Positions 8,068-16,177 of a stretch of DNA of 50,628 nucleotides are shown in pieces (the stretch's first letter is position 1; the number at the start of each line of letters is the position of its first letter). Made by a program: the position numbers and the translations under genes. The notes under the pieces are model-generated. The model was not told the origin of the DNA. It made no database searches and saw only the letters and a program-made list of their open reading frames with translations. The DNA is from Spirochaetota bacterium (GTDB lineage Bacteria > Spirochaetota > UBA12135 > COTS27 > JAFLEE01): assembly GCA_017302015.1 (NCBI GenBank), contig JAFLEE010000030.1:1-50628 (forward strand). The letters run 5' to 3'.

Positions 8068-8634
8068 TTATTTCTTCTTTCCCTTCCCGCCGGTGGCTTT
8101 CTTCTCCCCCGCACCCAGGGTCATGCCGATGGCGGTCCCCGCGGCGGCTTCCTTGGTGGCGATGGTCGTGGCGGTGGCGACGCCGTCGATGACGGAAAAG
8201 ACCACCTTCACTTCGGCGCCCTTTTCCAGGTCGGAGAGGTAGGCGTTGCCGTCGGCTTCCAGCGTGTAGACCTTGCAATTTCGGCCGATGGCGAGGGTCT
8301 TACCCCCCAGCGTGATCTTGCGGCCGGGCACATCGAGGGCCTCGATCGGCCCACTGAGGCGATTGGCCGATTCCCCATCCGCATCCTTCTTTCGGGCGGC
8401 TGGCTCCTCCCCGGATTTGGCGGATTTTTCAGCGGGTTTCGCCGCCTGGTTGGTCCCCGCGGCATGGGTCTTCGGACTCGCCGCGGCATTCGAAGCGGGG
8501 GCGGATGCCGCGGTGGTGGCCGTCGCGGATTCCCCGGCGTTCCCCCCCTTCTTCCCCTTGGCGGCGACCAAGGAAGCGGTCAGGGAAAGGAAGATGAAGG
8601 CCGCGGGAACGAGGCGGCGCAGGGGTGGCTTCAT
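8068..8634 (-). CDS. Small secreted protein, Ala-rich linker plus DUF5666-like beta domain
   Basis: The 188-residue protein has a signal peptide (RRLVPAAFIFLSLTASLVAA). A low-complexity Ala/Ser/Lys linker of about 65 residues follows. A C-terminal domain (about 95-170) has the pattern GPIEALDVPGRKITLGGK ... GAEVKVVFSVIDGVATATTI, like the repeated beta-strands of DUF5666/OB-like domains. The tail is Gly/Lys-rich (GGKGKKK). An SD-like GGAG lies 6 nt before the ATG. No enzyme motif is visible. The likely location is periplasmic or cell surface, function unknown. Confidence 0.7.
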   Translation of the reverse strand: MKPPLRRLVPAAFIFLSLTASLVAAKGKKGGNAGESATATTAASAPASNAAASPKTHAAGTNQAAKPAEKSAKSGEEPAARKKDADGESANRLSGPIEALDVPGRKITLGGKTLAIGRNCKVYTLEADGNAYLSDLEKGAEVKVVFSVIDGVATATTIATKEAAAGTAIGMTLGAGEKKATGGKGKKK

Positions 8635-8711
8635 GGGGGGCTCCAGGGTGGGCGAAACGACGGCTCACACCTAAAATAACATCGGAAGGGCCTTGGAGGA
8701 CTCCCGGGAAA

Positions 8712-8742
8712 CCCCGCCTGAAAAGTGAACTTTCAGGCGGGG
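8712..8742 (-). terminator. Hairpin downstream of leuB
   Basis: There is a perfect 12-bp inverted repeat, CCCCGCCTGAAA (8712-8723) and TTTCAGGCGGGG (8731-8742), with a 7-nt loop. It begins 10 nt past the leuB stop. On the leuB transcript the stem is followed by only UUU and then CCC, so it may be an inefficient terminator or an RNA 3'-end stabiliser. Confidence 0.6.
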
Positions 8743-8751
8743 ACGGCGGCT

Positions 8752-9825
8752 TCAGAGGCCCTTGGCCACCAGGTCGCCGACTTCGGTGGTGGAATAGCCC
8801 ATGCGGCCCGCGGCCTGGCTCTTCATCTTCTTCATCGCCTCGATCATGGATTTTTCCACGGCCTCCGAGGCCTTCTCTTCGCCCAGGGATTGGAGCATCA
8901 TCATGGCGGCGCCGATGGCGGCCATGGGGTTGATCACGTTCTGCCCCGTGTACTTGGGGGCGCTGCCGCCCATGGGCTCGAACATGGAGACCCCGCCCGG
9001 GTCGGGATTGATGTTCCCGCCGGACGCGACGCCCAGGCCGCCTTGGATCATGGCGCCGAGGTCGGTGATGATGTCGCCGAAGAGGTTCTCGGTCACCGCG
9101 ACATCGAACCATTCGGGGTTCTTCACGAACCACATATTGGCGGCGTCGACGTGGTTGTAGTCGCGTTTCAGTTCGGGGTAGTCCCGGGCGCCCATTTCCT
9201 CGAAGGCCCGGTACCACAGGTCGCCGCAATGGGTGAGCACGTTGCGCTTGTGGATGAGGGTGATGGGCTTGGCGGCGTACTTGGCGCTCTTGGCGTTGCG
9301 CTTCCGCTTGAGTTCGAAGGCGTAGCGCAGGCAGCGGTCGACGGTCTTGCGGTCGTAGACCATCATCTGGGTGGCGATCTCCTCGGGGGCGCCGACGCGG
9401 GTGGCGCCGCCGATGCCCGTGTAGATGCCGCCGGTGTTCTCGCGCACGACCACGAAGTCGATGTCGTCGGGGCCTTTGTCTTTCAGCGGCGTCTCGACGT
9501 TGGGGTAGAGCTTCACGGGGCGGAGGTTGATGTACTGGTCGAGGGCGAAGCGGGCCTTGAGGAGGATGCCCTGCTCGAGGATGCCGGGCTTCACGTCGGG
9601 GTGCCCGATGGCGCCGAGGAAGATGGCCTTGAATTTCTTCAGTTCGGCCACCGCGCTGTCGGGGAGGGTCTCGCCGGTCTTCAAGTAGCGGGCCCCCCCG
9701 AAATCGAAGTGGGTGTACTCGATCTTGAAACCGAACTTGGCCTTGGCGGCGTCGAGGACCTTGATGGCCTCGCGCACCACTTCGGGGCCCGTACCGTCGC
9801 CGGGGATGACTGCGATGGAATGCAT
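8752..9825 (-). CDS. leuB: 3-isopropylmalate dehydrogenase (isocitrate/isopropylmalate dehydrogenase family)
   Basis: The 357-residue product starts at MHSIAVIPGDGTGPEV, the usual family N-terminus. An ATG 90 nt further upstream gives an unrelated extension. AGGAG lies 7 nt before the chosen ATG. Family motifs seen are FVVVRENTGGIYTG, KRNVLTHCGDLWY, the metal-binding NLFGDIITDLGAMIQGGLG and FEPMGGSAPKYTGQNV. It would oxidatively decarboxylate 3-isopropylmalate in leucine synthesis. The divergent ilvD supports that assignment. Tartrate/D-malate dehydrogenases share this fold, so a different hydroxyacid substrate cannot be excluded. A promoter lies about 115 nt upstream and a hairpin terminator follows. 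Confidence 0.85.
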   Translation of the reverse strand: MHSIAVIPGDGTGPEVVREAIKVLDAAKAKFGFKIEYTHFDFGGARYLKTGETLPDSAVAELKKFKAIFLGAIGHPDVKPGILEQGILLKARFALDQYINLRPVKLYPNVETPLKDKGPDDIDFVVVRENTGGIYTGIGGATRVGAPEEIATQMMVYDRKTVDRCLRYAFELKRKRNAKSAKYAAKPITLIHKRNVLTHCGDLWYRAFEEMGARDYPELKRDYNHVDAANMWFVKNPEWFDVAVTENLFGDIITDLGAMIQGGLGVASGGNINPDPGGVSMFEPMGGSAPKYTGQNVINPMAAIGAAMMMLQSLGEEKASEAVEKSMIEAMKKMKSQAAGRMGYSTTEVGDLVAKGL

Positions 9826-9938
9826 GGGAACTCCTGCTCTCGCACGGGGGGCATGGATTGCGATGCTTCGGGAGGGACCGCCAACGGAAGGGAGCCGGTA
9901 GAGGGACCCCGGCACCGGGACCGGGCGAGGAGACGCGT

Positions 9939-9967
9939 ATTTTAAACCGATCCCGGGAGCCCCGCAA
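9939..9967 (-). promoter_or_regulatory. Predicted sigma70-type promoter of leuB
   Basis: On the minus strand TTGCGG (9967-9962) and TAAAAT (9944-9939) are 17 bp apart. The predicted leader is about 105 nt with an AGGAG site. The 345-bp space between leuB and ilvD holds this and the ilvD promoter. I saw no other recognisable element there. Confidence 0.5.
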
Positions 9968-10107
9968 GCATCCGGGAATTCGCGGGTCGACGGGAGGCGG
10001 TCATCGGCGGCAGGCCCCGCCCATCGGGTTCCCCCTGCCGCCGGACGGCCCGCCTGCGCCGAGGCCTTTGCGGCGAGGATTCGCTTGCCACGTTATTTTC
10101 CCGCGTC

Positions 10108-10134
10108 TTGACCGATTTCTCCGCATCTTATAAT
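10108..10134 (+). promoter_or_regulatory. Predicted promoter of ilvD
   Basis: TTGACC (10108-10113) and a consensus TATAAT (10129-10134) are 15 bp apart, slightly short. The leader would be about 30 nt, with GAGG before the ATG at 10171. That is too short for a classic branched-chain attenuator. GTCGT-C-ACGAC at 10141-10151, at the likely transcription start, is a small dyad. Confidence 0.5.
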
Positions 10135-10170
10135 TTCCGTGTCGTCACGACGCGCTCACGCGAGGATCCC

Positions 10171-12027
10171 ATGCCCCAATACCGCTCTAAGACCAGCACC
10201 TCCGGAAGAAATATGGCCGGGGCCCGTTCCCTGTGGCGCGCGACGGGGGTGAAAGAAGGCGATTTCGGCAAGCCGATCATCGCGGTGGTTAATTCGTTCA
10301 CCCAATTCGTCCCGGGGCACGTGCACCTGAAAGACCTCGGCCAACTCGTCTGCCGCGAGATCGAGGCGGCCGGCGGCATCGCCAAAGAGTTCAACACCAT
10401 CGCCATCGACGATGGCATCGCCATGGGGCACGGCGGCATGCTCTATAGTCTCCCCAGCCGCGACCTCATCGCCGACTCGGTGGAGTACATGGTGAACGCC
10501 CATTGCGCCGACGCCATGGTCTGCATCTCCAATTGCGACAAGATCACCCCGGGCATGCTCATGGCCTCCATGCGCCTCAATGTGCCCTCGATCTTCGTCT
10601 CCGGCGGGCCCATGGAGGCCGGCAAGGTGATCCTCGCCGACGGCAAGCCCCACACCCTCGACCTCATCGACGCCATGGTGATGGCCGCCGACCCCAAGGT
10701 CAGCGACGCCGATGTGGCCGCGGTGGAAGAATCGGCCTGCCCGACCTGCGGCTCGTGCTCGGGCATGTTCACCGCCAATTCGATGAATTGCCTCACCGAG
10801 GCCCTCGGGCTATCGCTCCCGGGCAACGGGAGCCTCGTGGCCACCCACGCCGACCGCAAAGACCTCTTCCTCGAGGCGGGGCGGCGCATCGTCGCCATGG
10901 CGAAGGCCTATTACGACCGCGATGACGCCTCCGTCCTCCCCCGGTCCATCGCCTCCTTCGAGGCCTTCGAGAATGCCATCCGCCTCGATATCGCCATGGG
11001 CGGTTCCACGAATACCGTGCTCCACCTACTCGCCATTGCCCAAGAGGCGGGCGTGGCTTTCCGTATGGCCGATATCGACCGCCTCAGCCGCACCACGCCC
11101 TGCCTCTGCAAGGTCGCCCCCGCGGTCAGCCATATCCATTTGGAAGATGTGCACCGCGCCGGCGGGATCTTCGCGATCCTCGGGGAACTCGACCGCGCCG
11201 GTCTACTCCACCGCAAGACCCACACGGTGCATGCCGCGACCCTCGGCGAGGCCGTCGACCGCTACGACGTGATGCGCGCGAAAGACGAAAAAATCCTCTC
11301 GTTCTACCGCGCCGCCCCCGGCAATCGCCCGAACCTGGTGGCCTTCAGCCAGGCCGAGCGTTTCCCGGCCCTCGACCAAGACCGGGAGAAGGGCTGCATC
11401 CGCCGCGCCGAGCACGCCTACAGCAAGGACGGCGGCCTCGCCGTCCTCTACGGGAACTTGGCTCCCGACGGCTGCGTGGTGAAGACCGCGGGGGTCGAGC
11501 CCTCCGCGCTGGTATTCAAGGGCCCGGCCGTGGTCTTCGAAAGCCAAGAAGACGCCATGAACGGCATCCTCAAGGGCCACGTGAAGGCCGGCGATGTGGT
11601 GGTCATCCGCTACGAGGGTCCCCGCGGCGGCCCCGGCATGCAGGAGATGCTCTATCCCACCAGTTACCTGAAATCCATGGGGCTCGGCAAATCGTGCGCC
11701 CTCCTCACCGATGGCCGATTTTCCGGGGGCACGTCCGGCCTCTCCATCGGCCACGCATCCCCCGAAGCGGCCAGCGGGGGCGCCATCGCCTTGGTGGAGG
11801 CTGGCGACACGATCCTCATCGACATCCCCAATCGTTCCATCCGCCTCGATCTCCCCGATGAAAAACTCGCCCAAAGGCAGAAGGCCATGGAAGCCCGGGG
11901 CGACAAGGCCTGGAAACCCATGAACCGAAAACGCGCCGTTTCCGCCGCCCTCAAGGCTTACGCCGCCATGGCCAGCAGCGCCGACAAGGGCGCCGTTCGG
12001 GATCTTTCGCTGATCGGCGTCAAGTAG
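10171..12027 (+). CDS. ilvD: Dihydroxy-acid dehydratase
   Basis: The 618-residue product is close in length and sequence to E. coli IlvD (616). It starts MPQYRS and continues with [15 protein letters not shown]. It dehydrates 2,3-dihydroxy-isovalerate and -methylvalerate in valine and isoleucine synthesis. Likely Fe-S ligands are Cys122 in NCDKITPG and Cys196 in the CPTCGSCSG segment; GRFSGGTSG and GHASPEA near the C-terminus are conserved. The start is set by homology and a GAGG site; a TTG 63 nt upstream in frame lies inside the promoter and is rejected. It is divergent from leuB. Confidence 0.97.
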   Translation: MPQYRSKTSTSGRNMAGARSLWRATGVKEGDFGKPIIAVVNSFTQFVPGHVHLKDLGQLVCREIEAAGGIAKEFNTIAIDDGIAMGHGGMLYSLPSRDLIADSVEYMVNAHCADAMVCISNCDKITPGMLMASMRLNVPSIFVSGGPMEAGKVILADGKPHTLDLIDAMVMAADPKVSDADVAAVEESACPTCGSCSGMFTANSMNCLTEALGLSLPGNGSLVATHADRKDLFLEAGRRIVAMAKAYYDRDDASVLPRSIASFEAFENAIRLDIAMGGSTNTVLHLLAIAQEAGVAFRMADIDRLSRTTPCLCKVAPAVSHIHLEDVHRAGGIFAILGELDRAGLLHRKTHTVHAATLGEAVDRYDVMRAKDEKILSFYRAAPGNRPNLVAFSQAERFPALDQDREKGCIRRAEHAYSKDGGLAVLYGNLAPDGCVVKTAGVEPSALVFKGPAVVFESQEDAMNGILKGHVKAGDVVVIRYEGPRGGPGMQEMLYPTSYLKSMGLGKSCALLTDGRFSGGTSGLSIGHASPEAASGGAIALVEAGDTILIDIPNRSIRLDLPDEKLAQRQKAMEARGDKAWKPMNRKRAVSAALKAYAAMASSADKGAVRDLSLIGVK

Positions 12028-12113
12028 GAAGGAACTCCACCCCGCCTCGCAGGAATTTGGAGGGCGCCCATGCCTCCTCCGAATGCTTCTCCTTCTTAAC
12101 TCCCCCTCAAACT

Positions 12114-12150
12114 CCCCCTTCCCCTTGGCTTTCGGCCAAGGGGAAGGGGG
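12114..12150. terminator. Perfect 16-bp inverted repeat between convergent ilvD and tatB
   Basis: CCCCCTTCCCCTTGGC (12114-12129) and its exact complement (12135-12150) flank a TTTCG loop. It sits 14 nt from the tatB stop and 87 nt past ilvD. It lacks a U-tract on either strand, so it may be a bidirectional, possibly Rho-assisted, terminator or a REP-like repeat. A purine-rich GGGGGGATGGGG continues to the right and a CCCCCT direct partial copy lies to the left. Confidence 0.6.
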
Positions 12151-12164
12151 CCGGGGGGATGGGG

Positions 12165-12512
12165 TCATCTCTTCTTCTTTCGTTTCACCGCCCGTTTTTT
12201 AGGCGCGGCCGTCTTCGCGGGGGTTTGCGCCACCGGTTCTCCGGTGGGGCCGATTTCTTCACGCGGATCTTCCTTGCCCGTCGTCAGCGGCGTGGGCGGC
12301 GTCTTATCGCCCTCCCATTTGGCCCGCTCGATCTCGAGGCGGGCCTGCTCGCCCAATTGGTTGAGCTGGCGCGTCATGGCGTGGTAGGCCTCCATGAGTT
12401 GGCCGTAGATCTTGCCGACTTGGTAGATGAACTTGGGGAGGTCCTTCGGGTTGACGAAGACGAGCACCACGATGAAGAGGATGAGGAACTCGCCGAAATC
12501 AAGGCCGAACAT
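12165..12512 (-). CDS. tatB: Twin-arginine translocase subunit TatB (TatA/B family)
   Basis: The 115-residue protein has the TatA/B plan. An N-terminal TM helix (FGEFLILFIVVLVFVNP, residues 7-22) is followed by a hinge and KDLPKFIYQVGKIYGQL, then an amphipathic helix and a polar tail ending in Lys/Arg. Glu8 inside the TM and the length favour TatB over TatA (usually under 90 residues). TatB with TatC binds twin-arginine signal peptides of folded proteins. Its start overlaps the tatC end by 14 bp. It ends just before a large inverted repeat. Confidence 0.85.
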   Translation of the reverse strand: MFGLDFGEFLILFIVVLVFVNPKDLPKFIYQVGKIYGQLMEAYHAMTRQLNQLGEQARLEIERAKWEGDKTPPTPLTTGKEDPREEIGPTGEPVAQTPAKTAAPKKRAVKRKKKR

Positions 12513-13251
12513 CGTTCCCCCATCCGAAGATCTTGGCGACGAGGAGCGTCAGGTAGTAGAAGACCACCAGGGGGATGGCCAGGCTCAATTGGCTGATATA
12601 GTCGGGCGGGGTCACCACGGCCGAGAAGACGAAGATGCCCACGATGACGTAGCGCCCGTAGCGAAGCAGCGGCCCCCGCTTGAGCACGCCGAAGCGCAGG
12701 AGCAGGGCCATGACGATGGGGAGTTGGAAGATCACCATGCCGAAGAAGAGGATCATGAAGATGTAATTGAGGTTCTGCCCGTAATGGAGCATCACGCCGA
12801 CGCCCTTGGGCAGGAATTGGGACCCGACGAGGTACTTCACCGAGAACGGGAGGACCAGGGAGTAGATGTACCAGCCGCTGGCCGCGATGAGGAGGCTCGA
12901 CGCCAGGAGGGACCATCCCACCACCTTCTTCTCCACCGGCTTGAGGGCCGGGAAGACGAATCCGATGGCGTTCCACACGTGCACCGGGGTTGAGAAAACG
13001 AGGCCGGCGTAGATCGAGAGCTTGAGGCGCACCAGGAAGCCCTCGAACACCGAGGTGACGAAGAGCGTGTTCTCCTTCGACGTGGGCAGGTCCGCGAAGG
13101 GTCGGCTTAGGAACGCGTAGATCGCGTCGTAGAAGCCGTAGCAGACCGCGGTGGCGACGATGAGGGCGGCGCACGAGACCACGAGCCGCTTGCGCAGTTC
13201 GGCCAGGTGCGCCAGGAGCGGCATCACCGCATCGGGGTTATCGTTCGCCAC
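12499..13251 (-). CDS. tatC: Twin-arginine translocase subunit TatC
   Basis: The 250-residue membrane protein has the TatC signature LLAHLAELRKRL near the N-terminus, six predicted TM helices and SAVVTPPDYISQLSLAIPL near residues 205-225, the usual TPPD-Q conserved segment. FEGFLVRLKLS at about 69-79 matches the first periplasmic/TM2 region. It starts with GTG, with AAGGGG upstream. The gene follows mdh by 18 nt and overlaps tatB, so mdh-tatC-tatB is probably one transcript. No tatA is visible in the window, so TatB may double as TatA or tatA lies elsewhere. Confidence 0.95.
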   Translation of the reverse strand: MANDNPDAVMPLLAHLAELRKRLVVSCAALIVATAVCYGFYDAIYAFLSRPFADLPTSKENTLFVTSVFEGFLVRLKLSIYAGLVFSTPVHVWNAIGFVFPALKPVEKKVVGWSLLASSLLIAASGWYIYSLVLPFSVKYLVGSQFLPKGVGVMLHYGQNLNYIFMILFFGMVIFQLPIVMALLLRFGVLKRGPLLRYGRYVIVGIFVFSAVVTPPDYISQLSLAIPLVVFYYLTLLVAKIFGWGNDVRP

Positions 13252-13269
13252 GGCGGGGCCCCTTCACGT

Positions 13270-14256
13270 TCAGGGCATCAGGTCTTTGACCGCGTCGCGC
13301 TCCTCCACGAGTTCCTTCAGGGTGGCGGCGATGCGGCCCTTGGAGAACTCGTTCGGCGTCAGGCCCTTCACGATGGTATGGGTCTTCCCGTCGCTGGTGA
13401 GGGGGAAGCCGAACATGAGCCCCTCGGGGATGCCGTAGGAGCCGTCGGAACAGACCGCGGCCGAGACCCAGGCGCCGGCGGGGGTCGGCGTCGTGAGGCC
13501 GCGCACGGTGTCGACCACCGCATTGGCGGCGGAGGCGGCGGAGGAGGCCCCGCGCGCCTTGATGATGGCGGCGCCCCGCTGCTGGATGGTGGCCAGGAAC
13601 TCGCCCTGGAGCCACGCCTCGTCGCGGATGACTTCGGGCAGCGGTTTGCCGCCGATCTGGGCGTCGTAGAAATTGGGGTATTGGGTGGAGGAGTGGTTCC
13701 CCCAGATGGCGACGCGGCCGACCTGGGAGACCGGCACGCCGGCCTTGCGGGCGAGTTGGGCGATGGCGCGGTTCTGGTCGAGCATCGTCATCGCGTAGAA
13801 GTTCTCCTTCGGCAGCGAACCCTTGGCGTTGGCCATGGCGATGAGGGCGTTGGTATTGCAGGGGTTCCCGACGACGAGCACCCGGCAGGTCTTCTTGGCC
13901 ACCGCGGCGAGGGCCTTGCCCTGGGCGGTGAAAATGCCCCCGTTGATGCGTAGGAGATCGTTTCGTTCCATGCCGGCCTTGCGCGGCACCGAACCCACGA
14001 GGAGCGCCCAGTCGGCGCCCTCGAAGGCCTTCATCGGGTCGCTGGCCATGGAGACCCCGTCGAGGAGGGGGAAGGCGCAATCCTCGAGTTCCATGCGTAC
14101 GCCCTCGAGGGCGGGGAGGGCGGCCTCGAGTTCGAGGAGGGAGAGGTGGACGCGCGTCGCGGGCCCGAACATGGCGCCGGAGGCGATGCGGAAGAGCAGG
14201 GCGTAGCCGATCTGGCCGGCGGCCCCGGTGATGGCGACGCGGATGGTCTGGGACAT
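13270..14256 (-). CDS. mdh: Malate dehydrogenase (cytosolic-type, NAD-dependent)
   Basis: The 328-residue enzyme interconverts malate and oxaloacetate. The NAD-binding start is [20 protein letters not shown]. Substrate Arg is in [12 protein letters not shown], Asn/Asp in VGNPCNTNA and MLDQNRA, and the proton-relay His in [12 protein letters not shown]. Length and motifs fit the cytosolic/Thermus-like group rather than the LDH-like one. AAGGAG lies 6 nt before this ATG; an in-frame ATG 57 nt upstream gives a non-homologous extension and is rejected. It is the first gene of a unit with tatC and tatB. Confidence 0.95.
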   Translation of the reverse strand: MSQTIRVAITGAAGQIGYALLFRIASGAMFGPATRVHLSLLELEAALPALEGVRMELEDCAFPLLDGVSMASDPMKAFEGADWALLVGSVPRKAGMERNDLLRINGGIFTAQGKALAAVAKKTCRVLVVGNPCNTNALIAMANAKGSLPKENFYAMTMLDQNRAIAQLARKAGVPVSQVGRVAIWGNHSSTQYPNFYDAQIGGKPLPEVIRDEAWLQGEFLATIQQRGAAIIKARGASSAASAANAVVDTVRGLTTPTPAGAWVSAAVCSDGSYGIPEGLMFGFPLTSDGKTHTIVKGLTPNEFSKGRIAATLKELVEERDAVKDLMP

Positions 14257-14300
14257 GGGTTCTCCTTGGATCGAGCGCGGCGGCCCTGCGGCGCGGGCGG

Positions 14301-14324
14301 GATCCGACCTCATTCAGTCGGATC
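14301..14324 (-). promoter_or_regulatory. Hairpin in the mdh 5' leader
   Basis: GATCCGAC (14301-14308) and GTCGGATC (14317-14324) form an 8-bp stem with an 8-nt loop, 45 nt before the mdh start and inside its predicted leader. It could be an RNA element or a DNA-binding dyad; no family recognised. Confidence 0.35.
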
Positions 14325-14367
14325 GCCCGCGGCAAAACAGGCCGAACGCCCTGATTTCCAGGATTCC

Positions 14368-14395
14368 ATTCTAGTATGCCCCCAGCCGGGGCCAA
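14368..14395 (-). promoter_or_regulatory. Predicted promoter of mdh-tatC-tatB
   Basis: Minus strand TTGGCC (14395-14390) and TAGAAT (14373-14368) are 16 bp apart, about 110 nt upstream of mdh. The 332-bp mdh/rny space holds this promoter, the mdh leader hairpin and the rny promoter with its palindrome. I saw nothing else in it. Confidence 0.4.
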
Positions 14396-14522
14396 GATGG
14401 GTGGAATCCATGGCCCGCTTCGCCCTTTCGGATGCCTTCGGGGTGGAATTTGGGGTTTCTCGAAGGTCCCGGGCCGTGGACCCGATGGGGGAGACAGGGA
14501 ATGCCGGAGCGTGTCGCGCCGA

Positions 14523-14551
14523 TTGACACCCCGGCACCGAAATAATAGAAT
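14523..14551 (+). promoter_or_regulatory. Near-consensus sigma70 promoter of rny
   Basis: TTGACA (14523-14528) and TAGAAT (14546-14551) are exactly 17 bp apart. Transcription should start near 14558, giving a leader of about 30 nt that carries AAGGAG at 14576-14581. Confidence 0.8.
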
Positions 14552-14555
14552 CTCC

Positions 14556-14571
14556 GTGTAAACCATTACAC
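14556..14571 (+). promoter_or_regulatory. Palindrome at the rny transcription start (possible operator)
   Basis: GTGTAA-ACCA-TTACAC is a perfect 6-bp dyad with a 4-bp centre. It covers the predicted +1 of rny, where a bound repressor would block initiation. In RNA it could instead form a 5'-terminal hairpin that protects or autoregulates the mRNA. Confidence 0.45.
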
Positions 14572-14588
14572 CATTAAGGAGAAATGAC

Positions 14589-16121
14589 ATGAATCCCACG
14601 ATTGTCATTGGCATCTCCTTGCTGGCGTTCGTCGTCGGGTTCCTGCTTCGGCATGCCTTCGGCCTGCTGAGGCTTCGAAACGAAACATCGATTCTCGAGG
14701 AGCGAAAGAAAACCATCCTGGCGGAGGCGGAAGCGCAGAAGAAAGAACTGTTGCTCTCGGCCAAAGACAGGATTTTCAAGGACCGCAGCGAGTTCGAAAA
14801 CGATCTTCGTGAGAAGAAGCAGGAACAGGCCCAGACGGAACGCAAAATCGCCGACCGGGAGCGCGTCCTCGACCAGAAATTGGCCGCGGTCACGACCCAG
14901 GAAGAGCGGCTTGCCAGCAAGGAAAAACAGGTCGAGAGCGTCATCGCCAAGCAGGAGGAGCGCCTCCAGGAACTGGTGACCGAACTCGAGCGCGTGTCGG
15001 GCTACACGTCCGAGCAGGCGACCGAGACGCTCTTCAAGCGCCTCGAAGACAAGGTGCGCGAGAAGTCCCTGGTGCGCACCGCCCGTATCGAGGAAGAGGC
15101 CAAGCAGAACGCCCAGGCCAAGGCCCGCTACATCTTCGCCACGACCATGCAGCGCATGGCCAGCGAGTACACCGGCGAGGCGACCACCTCGGTGGTGCAC
15201 CTGCCCAACGACGAGATGAAGGGCCGCATCATCGGCCGCGAGGGCCGCAATATCCGCGCCATCGAGATCCTCACCGGCGTCGACATCATCATCGACGACA
15301 CCCCCGAGACCGTGATCGTCTCGTGCTTCGACCCCGTGCGCCGCGAGATCGCCAAGATCTCCATCGAGCGCCTGGTCACCGACGGGCGCATCCAGCCGGG
15401 ACGCATCGAGGAGATCGTGCTGAAGGTGAAGAGCGAGATCGACGAGATCGTCCTCGACGCGGGCGAGAAGGCCCGCATGGAACTCAAGATCCCCATCCTC
15501 CACCCCGACATCGTGAAGTACCAGGGGCGGCTGAAATACCGCACCTCCTACGGGCAGAACGTGCTCGACCACGTGAAGGAAGTGGCCCAACTCTCCGGCA
15601 TGATCGCCGGCGAACTGGGCGAAGACGTGGCCATGGCCGTGCGCGCGGGCTTCCTGCACGACGTCGGCAAAGCGATCACCGTCGACGGCCTGGGCAGCCA
15701 CCCCGAGATCGGCGCCGATTTCCTCAAGCGCGTGGGCGAGCACGACAAGGTGGTCCACGCCGCCCGCTCGCACCACGAGAACGCCATGAACATGAGCGAT
15801 GTGATCACCCTCATCGTCATGACCGCCGACGCCATCTCGGCCTCCCGCCCCGGCGCCCGCGACAAGGCCATCGACAGCTACATCAAGCGCCTCGCCGACC
15901 TCGAGGGCATCGCCATGACCTACGACGGCGTGTCCAAGGCCTTCGCCATCCAGGCCGGCCGCGAGCTGCGGGTGTTCGTGAACAACGACCTGGTCAACGA
16001 CGACCAGGCCAAACTGCTGGCCAAAGACATCGTCGAAGAGATCGAGGAGAGCATGGTGTACCCCGGCCAGATCCGGGTCGCCGTCATCCGCGAGACGCGC
16101 GCCATCGAATACGCGCAATAG
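14589..16121 (+). CDS. rny: Ribonuclease Y
   Basis: The 510-residue endoribonuclease starts general mRNA decay. The N-terminal TM helix (residues 3-20) is followed by a long coiled coil (about 30-170). A KH domain carries GRIIGREGRNIRAIE near residue 215. The HD domain has FLHDVGKAI at about residue 355 and the SHHEN segment. The length matches B. subtilis RNase Y (520), and the membrane anchor places it at the inner face of the cytoplasmic membrane. It has a strong promoter, an AAGGAG site 7 nt before the ATG and an intrinsic terminator, so it appears monocistronic. Confidence 0.97.
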   Translation: MNPTIVIGISLLAFVVGFLLRHAFGLLRLRNETSILEERKKTILAEAEAQKKELLLSAKDRIFKDRSEFENDLREKKQEQAQTERKIADRERVLDQKLAAVTTQEERLASKEKQVESVIAKQEERLQELVTELERVSGYTSEQATETLFKRLEDKVREKSLVRTARIEEEAKQNAQAKARYIFATTMQRMASEYTGEATTSVVHLPNDEMKGRIIGREGRNIRAIEILTGVDIIIDDTPETVIVSCFDPVRREIAKISIERLVTDGRIQPGRIEEIVLKVKSEIDEIVLDAGEKARMELKIPILHPDIVKYQGRLKYRTSYGQNVLDHVKEVAQLSGMIAGELGEDVAMAVRAGFLHDVGKAITVDGLGSHPEIGADFLKRVGEHDKVVHAARSHHENAMNMSDVITLIVMTADAISASRPGARDKAIDSYIKRLADLEGIAMTYDGVSKAFAIQAGRELRVFVNNDLVNDDQAKLLAKDIVEEIEESMVYPGQIRVAVIRETRAIEYAQ

Positions 16122-16147
16122 GCCCCGGGCCCCGACCCGAGCCGAAC

Positions 16148-16177
16148 ACCCCGGGGGCGACCCCGGGGTTTTTATTT
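16148..16177 (+). terminator. Rho-independent terminator of rny
   Basis: ACCCCGGGG (16148-16156), loop GCGA, CCCCGGGGT (16161-16169), then TTTTTATTT. The U-tract overlaps the last codons of the opposing bshA gene. Confidence 0.9.

Noticed and set aside
9826-9915. Upstream ATG for leuB
   Set aside because: The added 30 residues are unlike the family, and the ATG at 9825 has a good AGGAG site.
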